A stretch of 64,000 bases of DNA. It comes from Alteraquisediminimonas sediminicola (GTDB lineage: Bacteria; Pseudomonadota; Alphaproteobacteria; Sphingomonadales; Sphingomonadaceae). Each line of letters begins with the position of its first letter. Position 1 is the stretch's first letter. The translations under genes and the position numbers were made by a program. A model generated the notes under the pieces. It did no database searches. It worked only from the letters and a program-made list of their open reading frames with translations, and was not told the origin of the DNA. Below, piece by piece: positions 53,810 to 62,205 of this stretch. Location of the stretch: assembly GCF_019740335.1 (NCBI RefSeq), contig NZ_JAHXZS010000007.1, positions 99,676 to 163,675 of the forward strand, given 5' to 3'.

Positions 53810-54559
53810 TCACCTCACGCGCGGTGCGCCATAAGGCAGCGGCGGCGGCGGACGACGGTCGCGGCGGGGCATTTGCGCCTGATAGGCAAGGCCGCAATGC
53901 TGGACGCAATACGGAAAGCCCGGATTGATCTTGTCGCCACAGAAATGGAAATCCGGTTCACCCGGATGACCGATCGGCCATTTACATATCTTGTCGTTCA
54001 AATCGAGCAATGATGTCTTGCCCGCAATTTCGGCGCTCGGTTTGGCAGGAACCAAACGACGCGGCGGTGCGGGAGGAATCGGTGCCTGCTGATCACCCGG
54101 CCCCTGACGCAAGAAACCGCCCGGCCCGATGGAGCGCATCTGCACGCCCGGTTCCGACGCCGCCGATGCCGGCAATTGACGCGGCGCAGGCGGCGAAGCC
54201 GGTGCAGCGCTGGCGCGCGGCGCGGGGGTAGATGCCACATCGGCACCCGAGCTGGTCGCAAATGGCGGCGGAGACGCAGGCGACGGCGCCGGGGTGGGTG
54301 CTACAGGCTTTGGCGCCGCTTCGGCACGTGGCGCAGGCTTGGCGCGCGGCGCAGGGGCCTTGCGCGTCGTGCCACCCTTGCCATCATCCGTCCCGCCACC
54401 GCGCACAGGGCTGGGACGGGATTGCAGGTCGAGGCGATGCGCCTTCCCGATCACGGCATTGCGGCTGACGCCACCAAGTTCTTCCGCGATCTGGCTGGCA
54501 GTCCTGCCCTCTTCCCACATCTTCTTGAGCAGAGCGATACGTTCTTCCGTCCACGCCAT
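53810..54559 (-). CDS. gcrA: GcrA cell-cycle regulator
   Basis: 249 residues. The N-terminus MAWTEERIALLKKMWEEG, then SASQIA-like TASQIAEELGGVSRNAVIGKAHRL, is the GcrA helix-turn-helix. A long Pro/Ala linker (residues 50-190) follows, then the C-terminal KICKWPIGHPGEPDFHFCG and PYCVQHCGLAY, the conserved sigma-factor-binding part. In Caulobacter GcrA binds sigma-70 and GANTC sites methylated by CcrM to drive S-phase genes. The linker is longer than in Caulobacter (173 aa in total). Confidence 0.95.
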   Translation of the reverse strand: MAWTEERIALLKKMWEEGRTASQIAEELGGVSRNAVIGKAHRLDLQSRPSPVRGGGTDDGKGGTTRKAPAPRAKPAPRAEAAPKPVAPTPAPSPASPPPFATSSGADVASTPAPRASAAPASPPAPRQLPASAASEPGVQMRSIGPGGFLRQGPGDQQAPIPPAPPRRLVPAKPSAEIAGKTSLLDLNDKICKWPIGHPGEPDFHFCGDKINPGFPYCVQHCGLAYQAQMPRRDRRPPPPLPYGAPRVR

Positions 54560-54650
54560 GCGTTTAGCGTCCTTCCATCAATCATGGCCCAGTGATCGCG
54601 CCTTGTTCCGGTCTTGCACCATGCCTGCGTAGCCGATAGGCAATACACAC

Positions 54651-55478
54651 ATGATGAACCAGACAAAAATCACGGCCCGGAAGGAACCGGGCGAGCCAAT
54701 ATTCCACCGGATCAATCTGGTGGGCGTACACGCGCTCTATGTGAAGGAAGTGCGCCGATTTTTCAAGGTGCAGCTCCAGACAATCTGGGCACCCGCATTT
54801 ACGACGTTACTTTACCTCATCATTTTCACGGTCGCGCTCGGTCGGCAGGGCCATTTGGTGATGGGCGTACCCCTTGCCGACTTCCTTGCGCCGGGGCTGA
54901 TCGTGATGGGCATGATGCAAAATGCGTTCGCCAATGCATCCTTCACCTTCCTCGGCGGCAAGATGATGGGCACGATTGTCGATTATCTGATGCCACCCTT
55001 GTCCACGGCAGAGCTGATGGCCGCCTTGATCGGCGGTGCGGTGACCCGTGCGGTGCTGGTGGGCGTGGTGGTCTGGCTGGCGATGCTGTGCTGGCCGGGG
55101 GTCGATGTCATGCCCCGACATCTCTGGGCAGTGGTCTGGTTCGGCCTGAACGGATCGATTTTATTGTCCCTGTTGGGCATGCTGACGGCAATATGGGCGG
55201 ATAAATATGACCATGCAGCCGCCGTCACCAATTTCGTGGTGCAGCCTTTGTCATTATTGTCCGGCACTTTTTACGCCGTTGATCGGCTCGCCCCCGCTTT
55301 TCAGGCCGTCAGCCATGCCAACCCGATCTTTTATGTGATTTCGGGCTTTCGCTACGGCTTTCTGGGCCAGACCGATTCGCCGGTCCTGATTAGCGCATGG
55401 GGCCTGTTGGGCCTGAACATGGTGCTGGCGATCCTGATCTACAAGCTATTGAAATGCGGCTGGCGGTTGAAGTCCTAG
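54651..55478 (+). CDS. ABC-2 type transporter permease
   Basis: 275 residues (a second ATG follows at once). After a 40-residue cytoplasmic start with LYVKEVRRFFKVQLQT, six hydrophobic spans follow, including FLAPGLIVMGMMQNAFANASFTF and the ABC-2 pattern FVVQPLSLLSGTFYAVDRLA..QAVSHANPIFYVISGFR. YadH-like permeases of this kind usually sit next to their ATPase; none is adjacent here. Substrate unknown. Confidence 0.9.
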   Translation: MMNQTKITARKEPGEPIFHRINLVGVHALYVKEVRRFFKVQLQTIWAPAFTTLLYLIIFTVALGRQGHLVMGVPLADFLAPGLIVMGMMQNAFANASFTFLGGKMMGTIVDYLMPPLSTAELMAALIGGAVTRAVLVGVVVWLAMLCWPGVDVMPRHLWAVVWFGLNGSILLSLLGMLTAIWADKYDHAAAVTNFVVQPLSLLSGTFYAVDRLAPAFQAVSHANPIFYVISGFRYGFLGQTDSPVLISAWGLLGLNMVLAILIYKLLKCGWRLKS

Positions 55479-55604
55479 CGCGCGAATCACACCGCCGGGA
55501 CAATTGACCCAAATCATGGTATTCGGAGTCGTCGCGCATATGATGAAATATGCGGGGCGAGTAGCGAACCGGCGTGCCTGCGACACCATCAGCAAGGAGC
55601 CCAT

Positions 55605-55841
55605 ATGACCGCGAATCATTTCGATAAGGGATTGAGCGATCTCATGTTCAATCCGCTGACCATGCCCATCGCCATGGCACAAGCCGCGATGACGGCATGG
55701 ATGCCCATGATCACCGGGCAATATTGGCGCTGCTTCTATGCCGATGTGTCGCATCCCGACCATATTGAATTTGCCACGCACGCCCAGCTTGAAGTGCCGG
55801 AACTGGTGGAAGAGGATGGCGAGCGCAATCTGTTCGCGTGA
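55605..55841 (+). CDS. hypothetical protein, 78 aa
   Basis: 78 residues with a strong ribosome site (AAGGAG, 5 nt from the ATG). Amphipathic helices rich in Met and Ala (FNPLTMPIAMAQAAMTAWMPM) and an acidic tail (ELVEEDGERNLFA). It might be a short membrane-surface or phasin-like protein, but no motif proves this. Followed by a bidirectional terminator. Confidence 0.72.
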   Translation: MTANHFDKGLSDLMFNPLTMPIAMAQAAMTAWMPMITGQYWRCFYADVSHPDHIEFATHAQLEVPELVEEDGERNLFA

Positions 55842-55887
55842 GCATTGCCACAGCGCGCGGATCCTTCTGCCCATTCATCCACCATGC

Positions 55888-55925
55888 AAAAAGGGCCCGC
55901 CACCATCTGGTGACGAGCCCTTTTA
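55888..55925. terminator. bidirectional terminator between the 78-aa gene and the cytochrome gene
   Basis: AAAAGGGC (55889-55896) pairs with GCCCTTTT (55917-55924), with an inner CCACC/GGTG stem. A and T tracts on each side serve the two converging genes. Confidence 0.88.
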
Positions 55926-55964
55926 AACTTCTGTATCGACTAAATAATCAGCCGATAAATCGCA

Positions 55965-56600
55965 TTATTTCGCTGCGGGCGCAGCCGCATTGGCATCCGC
56001 TGCGTTAGCATCGGCCGCATTCGCGTCGCCAGCAGGGGCCGCTTCCTCACCCGCAGGGGCTGCCGCTTCGGCAACCGGTGCTGGCAACGGCAGGTTGGAC
56101 CCTTGGGCGTTGAGGTACAGCATCAACGCCGCGCGATCTTCGATCTTGCCAAGACCAGCGAAGCTCATCTTCGTGCCATTGGCATAGACCTTCGGCGACT
56201 TCAGCCAATGGTTCATTTCATCGAAGGTCCAGCTCTTGCCGACAGCCTTCAATGCATCGGAATAGGCAAAGCCCGGATGCGCCGCCTGCGGCTTGCCCAA
56301 CACGCCATGCAGATTCGGACCAATGCCATTCGCCCCGCCCGGGGTGATGGTGTGGCACGCCGCACACTTCTTGAAAATGGCTTCGCCCGCTGCTGCATCG
56401 GCAGTGGCCAGCACATTGGCAATCGGCGGATCTACCTTCGCAGCGCCACCGGCACCGCCTTCTTCGACGCCCTCAATCGGGAAACCGCCGGTTTCCGGCT
56501 TTTCCGGGTGAAAATACTCACCCGTGACAATGCCAAGTCCAAGTGCGGCGATACCGCCAAACAAGGCCCAGCCCAGAATCGTGTTCGACCGATCACTCAT
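55965..56600 (-). CDS. membrane-anchored cytochrome c (c552/CycM type)
   Basis: 211 residues from the ATG at 56600 (MSDRSNTILGWALFGG), an uncleaved N-terminal span that anchors the protein to the inner membrane. A linker leads to the class I cytochrome c domain with the haem site CAACHT and axial Met in GTKMSF. The C-terminus ends in Ala-rich repeats (NAADANAADANAA). It would carry electrons between the bc1 complex and oxidase in the periplasm, as CycM does. Confidence 0.92.
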   Translation of the reverse strand: MSDRSNTILGWALFGGIAALGLGIVTGEYFHPEKPETGGFPIEGVEEGGAGGAAKVDPPIANVLATADAAAGEAIFKKCAACHTITPGGANGIGPNLHGVLGKPQAAHPGFAYSDALKAVGKSWTFDEMNHWLKSPKVYANGTKMSFAGLGKIEDRAALMLYLNAQGSNLPLPAPVAEAAAPAGEEAAPAGDANAADANAADANAAAPAAK

Positions 56601-56728
56601 GCCCCGAAAACCTCCATTCGCGCGCAAGTCGCGCCCCTTAAATCTTCGCGCATTCCTTTAGGCATGTCGCAAGCGTATCGCAAGCCATGCTTGCAGGATT
56701 TGGCGGATAGCCCTAACTCAAAGGCGAA

Positions 56729-57619
56729 ATGGAAAATTATCCGGAACCCGCACGCCGCCTTGTTGCCCAATTTGAAGCACAGGCCGCCATCAATCCCGCC
56801 AATGCCGTCGCCTTTCAGGGCGCGCCGGGCGCAAACTCGCATCTGGCCGTCAAGGACGCCTTTCCCGATGCCGTGCCTTTGCCCTGCTTTGCGTTTGAAG
56901 ATGCGTTGGATGCGGTGCGCGATGGCAAGGCCGACCGGGCGTTGATTCCGATTGAAAACTCCCTGCATGGCCGGGTGGCAGACATGCATTTTCTGCTGCC
57001 GGAATCAGGGCTATCGATCATCGGCGAATATTTTCTGACGGTGCGCCATTGCCTGTTGGGGCGTGGCGAGGTCAGCGATGTGCGCGAGGCGATGAGCCAT
57101 CCACAAGCGCTTGGCCAGTGCCGCAAATGGCTGCGCGATCATCATATCCGTCCGGTCGCTTATGCCGATACCGCCGCCGCCGCCGCATTCATCGCCGCCC
57201 AGCCGCAGCCCGGCATCGCGGCGATTGCCCCGGCCTTGGCGGCGGAACTATATGGCCTCGACATACTCGCCCGCCAGATTTCGGACGAGGCGCATAATGT
57301 CACGCGCTTTGTCGAATTGGCGCGCGCACCCATCACGCTGCCGCTGGAAGAATCGGTGATGACGACGCTCACTTTCGAGGTGCGAAACATTCCTGCGGCC
57401 TTGTTCAAGGCAATGGGCGGTTTTGCGACCGAAGGCGTCAACATGACCAAGCTCGAAAGCTATCAACGCGGCGGCAGCTTTGCCGCGACCGAATTCTACG
57501 CCGATATCGAAGGCCATCCGGATCAGCCGCATGTCGCGCGCGCACTGGATGATCTGCGCCATTATTCCAAATGGGTCCGCTTGCTCGGCACCTATCGCAA
57601 GGCGCGCGAACGCGGGTGA
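56729..57619 (+). CDS. pheA: prephenate dehydratase
   Basis: 296 residues. Dehydratase domain: [41 protein letters not shown] and [12 protein letters not shown] (T-R-F). The C-terminal ACT domain ([31 protein letters not shown]) binds phenylalanine for feedback inhibition. There is no chorismate mutase part. Its TGA overlaps the GTG of aat. Confidence 0.96.
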   Translation: MENYPEPARRLVAQFEAQAAINPANAVAFQGAPGANSHLAVKDAFPDAVPLPCFAFEDALDAVRDGKADRALIPIENSLHGRVADMHFLLPESGLSIIGEYFLTVRHCLLGRGEVSDVREAMSHPQALGQCRKWLRDHHIRPVAYADTAAAAAFIAAQPQPGIAAIAPALAAELYGLDILARQISDEAHNVTRFVELARAPITLPLEESVMTTLTFEVRNIPAALFKAMGGFATEGVNMTKLESYQRGGSFAATEFYADIEGHPDQPHVARALDDLRHYSKWVRLLGTYRKARERG

Positions 57620-58356
57620 CATCGGGCGAGCTGCTCCATCCCGACATCTTGCTGCGCGCCTATAGCGCGGGCATATTTCCCATGGCCGAAAGCCGGGATG
57701 ATCACGATGTCTATTGGGTGGAGCCGAAACGGCGCGGCATCCTGCCGCTCGATGGCTTTCGCCTGTCGCATTCGCTGGCAAAGACGCTGCGGCGGCGCAC
57801 CTTCAACGTCACCGTCGATCAGGATTTCGAAGGCGTGATGCGCGCCTGTGCCGCACCCCAGCCCGACCGCGAAGATAGCTGGATCAGCGAGGAAATCATC
57901 GCCGCCTATACCCAGCTCCACCGCCTCGGCCATGCCCATAGCATTGAGACATGGCGCGACGGACAATTGGTTGGCGGACTCTATGGCGTATCGATCGGAC
58001 GCGCATTTTTCGGGGAAAGCATGTTTTCCCGCGTCACCGATGCTTCGAAAGTGGCCTTGGCCTATCTCGTCGCGCGCTTGAAGGTCGGCGGCTATAGCCT
58101 GCTCGATTGCCAGTTCATCACCCCGCATCTCGCGTCATTGGGCGCGATCGAGATCAGCCGGGAAGCTTATCGGGCGCTATTATCCAAGGCCGTCGCAGGC
58201 GCGGGCGTTTCCGGCGCAGGTGCGACTGCCTCCGCCACATCGGGTGATTTTTTCGCGCTCGATGCGCTTGCACCCGCTGCAGGCGCTGCCGCGACCAAGG
58301 TATCAGGCCCCGCATCCGGCCAGTTCATCGCGCAGCTTTTAGGCCAGACATCGTAA
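57616..58356 (+). CDS. aat: leucyl/phenylalanyl-tRNA-protein transferase
   Basis: 246 residues from the GTG at 57616 (GTGA overlap with pheA). Signatures: [61 protein letters not shown] and [21 protein letters not shown]. It adds Leu or Phe to N-terminal Arg/Lys, marking proteins for ClpAP. After about residue 190 an Ala/Gly-rich tail ([17 protein letters not shown]) extends beyond the usual family; it is encoded antisense to the 3' end of the DUF2155 gene. Confidence 0.94.
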   Translation: MTSGELLHPDILLRAYSAGIFPMAESRDDHDVYWVEPKRRGILPLDGFRLSHSLAKTLRRRTFNVTVDQDFEGVMRACAAPQPDREDSWISEEIIAAYTQLHRLGHAHSIETWRDGQLVGGLYGVSIGRAFFGESMFSRVTDASKVALAYLVARLKVGGYSLLDCQFITPHLASLGAIEISREAYRALLSKAVAGAGVSGAGATASATSGDFFALDALAPAAGAAATKVSGPASGQFIAQLLGQTS

Positions 58357-58826
58357 ATCGGATGTTCGACCACATTGAGCGACGGTGATTCGGCATAGAC
58401 CCAGCCGGAAAAATACCGCCGCCATTTATCGTCGCGCCCGCGCACATCGGTCTGGATAAACGCACCGGTCAGCTTTTCATGCTCCCATGGCGCGGTCTTT
58501 TCACAGGCTCGCAGCCGCACGATCAGATCGCCCAGACGCACCGCCTGCCCCGGCTTGACCTTAATCTCGCGGGCGATGCCATTGCGCTTATTAAGTACGC
58601 CCAGCACGGCCACGCGTTCGGCCATCGGGGTGATGCCGCGAATCAATGGCGTCGCTTTAGCGACAGGCGGCGCAACTGCTGCGACCTGATTGTCTTCAAC
58701 CGGCGCATCTACCGGCGGATTGGCGGCGCTATTGCCCGCTTCTTGATCCTGCCACGCAATCGCTCCCTGCCAAGCGGCCAGCCCAGCAAGAATGGCCCCA
58801 GCAGCCATGATCGTGATGGGCTTCAT
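58167..58826 (-). CDS. DUF2155 periplasmic protein
   Basis: 219 residues with an N-terminal signal or anchor ([20 protein letters not shown]). The DUF2155 core is clear: [46 protein letters not shown] and [27 protein letters not shown]. Alphaproteobacterial members cluster with NDUFA12, MCE and aat genes. Function unknown. The C-terminal 60 residues are Ala/Pro-rich and overlap the end of aat on the other strand by 190 bp. Confidence 0.9.
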   Translation of the reverse strand: MKPITIMAAGAILAGLAAWQGAIAWQDQEAGNSAANPPVDAPVEDNQVAAVAPPVAKATPLIRGITPMAERVAVLGVLNKRNGIAREIKVKPGQAVRLGDLIVRLRACEKTAPWEHEKLTGAFIQTDVRGRDDKWRRYFSGWVYAESPSLNVVEHPIYDVWPKSCAMNWPDAGPDTLVAAAPAAGASASSAKKSPDVAEAVAPAPETPAPATALDNSAR

Positions 58827-59338
58827 AGAGCGGGCGTAGCGGCAGCATCCGCAACCGCAGGCTTGTCCTCTGCGACAGGCTCATCACCCGATTTGTTGAT
58901 CATCTGACCGACCAGACCCATCATATCCATCGACCCTTGGGTATCGAGAATGACATCGCCATTCTTCAATATCTCGGTATCGCCACCGGGCAAGAGCGAG
59001 ATATAGGTCCCGCCCATCAACCCTTCGGATGTGATCGCGGCGCTGCTGTCCGCAGGGATTTTCAACTTCGGATCGAGCGACAGAATCAATTCGGCCTGAT
59101 AGCTTTCCGGATCAAGCTTTTGCGCAGTGACCGAACCAACCTTGATCCCCGCCACGCGGACATCCGTGCCGAGCGTCACGCCGACAACGCTGGGGAACAG
59201 GCCCGACACATGCATGGTCTCGCCGGAAATGCCGCCGCCGGTGCGCGTCCAGGCCGCCTGCACGAACCATGCAGCAACCAACACGACCAGCAGCCCGATC
59301 AGCGCCTCTCCAATATTCTCACGCCACAGATCGCGCAT
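58823..59338 (-). CDS. MCE/MlaD-family membrane protein
   Basis: 171 residues. One N-terminal membrane span (IGEALIGLLVVLVAAWFVQAAW) and one MCE domain: MHVSGLFPSVVGVTLGTDVRVAGIKVGSV, SSAAITSEGLMGGTYISLLPGG. MlaD forms a hexamer in the periplasm that carries phospholipids to and from the Mla ABC transporter; its other components are not adjacent. It overlaps the DUF2155 gene by 4 nt and follows NDUFA12, the conserved alphaproteobacterial arrangement. Confidence 0.92.
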   Translation of the reverse strand: MRDLWRENIGEALIGLLVVLVAAWFVQAAWTRTGGGISGETMHVSGLFPSVVGVTLGTDVRVAGIKVGSVTAQKLDPESYQAELILSLDPKLKIPADSSAAITSEGLMGGTYISLLPGGDTEILKNGDVILDTQGSMDMMGLVGQMINKSGDEPVAEDKPAVADAAATPAL

Positions 59339-59341
59339 CGC

Positions 59342-59722
59342 TCAGTTCGGGCTCCATGCCTCATAATCGCCGGTCGCAGCGGCACGCTTGCCACCCCGTT
59401 CGAGCGCGCCAGCCGGGCGATAGGCATCCGCCGTACCCGTGGCATTGGGGGAATATTCAGCTTCCCAATTCCGCGCCGCCGGCAATTCATGCGGCAACAG
59501 ATCATGCGTATGATGGAGCCAGCCATGCCATTCAGGCGGCACGCGACTCGCGTCATTGGGACCATTATAAATGACCCAGCGGCGGCCTGACTTGTCCTTG
59601 GCTTCGAAATAGCGGTTGCCGGTCGAATCCTCGCCGACCTGACGCCCCTTGCGAAGCGAATAAAGCGAGGTGCCAATGGTCGCGCCATTCCACCAGGTGA
59701 AGATTTTCGCGAGAATACCCAT
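59342..59722 (-). CDS. NADH:ubiquinone oxidoreductase accessory subunit, NDUFA12 family
   Basis: 126 residues from the ATG at 59722 (MGILAKIFTWWNGATIGTSLY); longer upstream frame unsupported. Family pattern: VGEDSTGNRYFEAKD, RWVIYNG, ASRVPPEWHGWLHHT. This homologue of mitochondrial B17.2 is a supernumerary complex I subunit in alphaproteobacteria. First gene of the three-gene minus-strand unit with the MlaD-like and DUF2155 genes. Confidence 0.95.
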   Translation of the reverse strand: MGILAKIFTWWNGATIGTSLYSLRKGRQVGEDSTGNRYFEAKDKSGRRWVIYNGPNDASRVPPEWHGWLHHTHDLLPHELPAARNWEAEYSPNATGTADAYRPAGALERGGKRAAATGDYEAWSPN

Positions 59723-59895
59723 AAAGCCCCGATAGCCGCCCAACCCATCAAATGGCAAGAGGCGGCACGGCCTGTCCGTCAAGAAAACTTGACCTTTTTC
59801 GCATCTGCGGTCAGGAGCGCTGCCAAAGCTGCACCGGGGTAGCGCGCAAAGTCGCGCCCCACGCATATCCATCAGCATTCAGGAGCATAGGTCCC

Positions 59896-60243
59896 ATGGC
59901 CACGACCATGTACGGCATCAAGAATTGCGACACGATCAAAAAGGCGCGCGCATGGCTTGAACAGCGCGGCATCCCTTATGATTTCCACGATTATAAAATA
60001 TCGGGCATCGACGCGGCGCGTCTTGGTGACTGGTGCAACATGGTGGAGTGGGACAAATTGCTCAACCGCTCCGGCACCACCTATCGCAAACTGCCGGAAC
60101 ATCAGCGCGAAATCGTCAACGAAGCGATGGCCATCGCCTTGATGGTCGAACAGCCCGCGATGATCAAACGGCCCGTGCTGCTGCATGATGACGAATTGCT
60201 CGTCGGTTTCAAATCTTCTGAATATGAAAGGATCTTTGCATGA
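59896..60243 (+). CDS. ArsC/Spx-family protein (YffB-like)
   Basis: 115 residues from the ATG at 59896 (AGGAG upstream). MYGIKNCDTIKKARAWLEQRGI has the single redox-type Cys followed by K four residues later, as in YffB; the arsenate reductase Arg triad is not evident. MIKRPVLLHDDELLVGF is the conserved cis-Pro region. Likely a glutathione-dependent thiol reductase of unknown substrate. Overlaps the next ATG by 4 nt. Confidence 0.92.
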   Translation: MATTMYGIKNCDTIKKARAWLEQRGIPYDFHDYKISGIDAARLGDWCNMVEWDKLLNRSGTTYRKLPEHQREIVNEAMAIALMVEQPAMIKRPVLLHDDELLVGFKSSEYERIFA

Positions 60244-60620
60244 CCAGAACGCTGATTTCCTCTGGCTCGCCCTTTGAAAAGCAGGTCGGCTACAGCCGTG
60301 CCGTGGTGCAGGGCGATTGGTGCTTCGTCGCGGGCACGACCGGCCCCGACCCCGAAACCAAGGCATTTCCGGACGATGCCCGCGATCAGGCGCGTAATGC
60401 GCTCGCCATCGTGGAAAAGGCGCTGAACGACGGCGGCTTCGACATCAAGGACGTGGTGCGCGCCACCTATTACATCACCGATGCCAGCTATTGGGATGTG
60501 CTCGGCCCGGTTCTGGGCGGCGTATTTGGCGATATTCGTCCAGCCTCCAGCTGCATCGTCTGTGGCCTTGTCCGTCCGGAAATGAAATTCGAGGTTGAAC
60601 TCACCGCCTTTCGCGGCTGA
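60240..60620 (+). CDS. RidA family (YjgF/YER057c/UK114) protein
   Basis: 126 residues. The Rid fold shows GSPFEKQVGYSRAVVQGDWCFVAGTTG, DQARNALAIVEKALNDGGF, VVRATYYI and the end RPEMKFEVELTAF with the catalytic Arg-Pro/Glu region. RidA proteins hydrolyse reactive enamines and imines from PLP enzymes. The central Arg seems to be in DIVRA/VVRATYY, but subclass cannot be set with certainty. Translationally coupled to the ArsC-like gene. Confidence 0.93.
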   Translation: MTRTLISSGSPFEKQVGYSRAVVQGDWCFVAGTTGPDPETKAFPDDARDQARNALAIVEKALNDGGFDIKDVVRATYYITDASYWDVLGPVLGGVFGDIRPASSCIVCGLVRPEMKFEVELTAFRG

Positions 60621-60653
60621 TTTCAGACCTTAAAACCGATCCGGTCCGGCTGC

Positions 60654-61757
60654 TCAGTTCGCCATGGCGATCTGTGCAGGCCGGGCCTGTTCGGCAGTCT
60701 GTATCTGCTCGGGCGCGGCATAGCCATGCAGCCACGCACCCTTGGCATTATAGCTCATGATCGGGCGATAATCGCGGACTTCCGCCATATCCAGCACCCG
60801 ATCAGTGCCATTGTCGAGCACGACCATCCGGCCTGCATCGCGCACCACCAGCACGGCATGATCCGCCTGACGCACGAGATCGCGTGAGATGACCAGGAAC
60901 ATATCGGCTGCATCAATGCCCGCCGCTTCCAGCAATTGCATCTTGGTGATCGCATAATCTTCGCAATCGCCACGCCCACGCTGCAACGTCTGGGCCGCAC
61001 CCGCCCATTGGTCCTGCACATGATAGGTTTGCGTGTCATCGGCAAAGCTGATCCGCGCATTCACCCAATGATTGATTTCCGCGATCCGGCGCGATTGATC
61101 CATCACGCGCGCCTGTGTCAGCATCTGGCGCCACGGACCGGCACGACCGCTCACCCGAACGCCGCGCAGCTTGCTCCATTTCTTATCAAGCGGGGTATGC
61201 CCCACCGCCATCGCGACAGAACCGAATACATCAGGGCGACCGGTGAAAACCGCAGGCGCAACGCTGCCCTGATCGCGGCTGGAGTCGCTCAACATCGCGT
61301 TGCCCGTCACTCGACCCAACATCTCTGTGCAAGGCGCGGCAGCGGTCATCATGGTATTGAGCGGGGCGACTGACGGCGGAACTACAGCAGCCTGCACCGC
61401 TAATGCCCCCTCGTTGCGCTGCTGATGACGCATGGCCTCCAACGCGCTCATCGCCCCGCCGAGAATGGCGCTGGTTTTAGCGGCTGACGCAGTCGTTGCG
61501 AATGTTGTGAGGGGAAGCGGGCGCGCCGCTGGCATCGGCGTGCTGGCGCAATCAAAGGCCGCAACGCGCGTCACCGAGGTCAAAGTCGATGCCGCCGCAT
61601 GATCCGCAGTCAGATCGGCCAATTGCAGCCGCTCAATATTGAATGCAGCCGCAGGTGAAGCCGCGAGCGACAGCCCGAGCGCCACCGCACCAACAGCGAC
61701 TCGCCGGACCGAAGACGCGCTTTTCAAAGCGCTGCAAAAAGACAAACCCTTTTCCAT
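60654..61757 (-). CDS. lapG: LapG-type periplasmic cysteine protease (BTLCP family)
   Basis: 367 residues from the ATG at 61757; an in-frame ATG at 61790 is an alternative, and neither has a clear ribosome site. A signal peptide is likely (VGAVALGLSLAASPAAAF, cut after AAA). The C-terminal transglutaminase-like protease has Cys in RGRGDCEDYAITKM, His in RQADHAVLVV and Asp in VVLDNGTD. LapG cuts LapA-type adhesins at a double-Ala site unless held by LapD bound to cyclic di-GMP. About 150 residues of Ala-rich sequence before the domain exceed the Pseudomonas protein. It is divergent from the adhesin gene. Confidence 0.85.
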   Translation of the reverse strand: MEKGLSFCSALKSASSVRRVAVGAVALGLSLAASPAAAFNIERLQLADLTADHAAASTLTSVTRVAAFDCASTPMPAARPLPLTTFATTASAAKTSAILGGAMSALEAMRHQQRNEGALAVQAAVVPPSVAPLNTMMTAAAPCTEMLGRVTGNAMLSDSSRDQGSVAPAVFTGRPDVFGSVAMAVGHTPLDKKWSKLRGVRVSGRAGPWRQMLTQARVMDQSRRIAEINHWVNARISFADDTQTYHVQDQWAGAAQTLQRGRGDCEDYAITKMQLLEAAGIDAADMFLVISRDLVRQADHAVLVVRDAGRMVVLDNGTDRVLDMAEVRDYRPIMSYNAKGAWLHGYAAPEQIQTAEQARPAQIAMAN

Positions 61758-61829
61758 ATCGACCGTTTTGACGGCGAAACCCCAACACATGGTTGAGGGA
61801 CATGGTTTCTGAATTTTTACCGATCATGG

Positions 61830-61844
61830 TTAACCAGAAGTTAA
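61830..61844. promoter_or_regulatory. CtrA-type box 1 (TTAA-N7-TTAA)
   Basis: TTAACCAGAAGTTAA matches the full CtrA consensus with the correct 7-nt spacer, and a further TTAA adjoins it. It lies 73 nt upstream of the LapG-like start and 362 nt upstream of the adhesin start. Confidence 0.65.
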
Positions 61845-61980
61845 TTAACCACGGGAACTTTAATAACTATCTGTTAATATGATATTTTATTAACATTTTC
61901 TGCAAATTTAATAAAATTCATCTATTTTGCATCTTTAAGGGCTCTTTGATTAAAAACAAAGTTAACTCATGGTTTAATGG

Positions 61981-61995
61981 TTAAAGCTGTGTTAA
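61981..61995. promoter_or_regulatory. CtrA-type box 2 (TTAA-N7-TTAA)
   Basis: TTAAAGCTGTGTTAA is a second perfect TTAA-N7-TTAA. The whole 448-bp space between the two start codons is AT-rich in its left half, with several further TTAA half sites, in contrast to the GC-rich genes. No gene is seen in it. Confidence 0.65.
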
Positions 61996-62205
61996 ATTTA
62001 GTTGCGATTTTGTTAAGAATGAGGTCAATGGTCCTTGGAGGCGAATCGCGCGGCGGCAATCAAACGTCACACGGCATCGTCTTTGAACAATATCGAGTGA
62101 GCGCCACGAAGCGTCTCGCCTTCCGGGTCGCATTGAAAGGTTTCTGGGCAAGGGCGCGAACAGCGGCCTCACCGCATGAAGCGATCTGTTGAAGGGGTAA
62201 AGACG

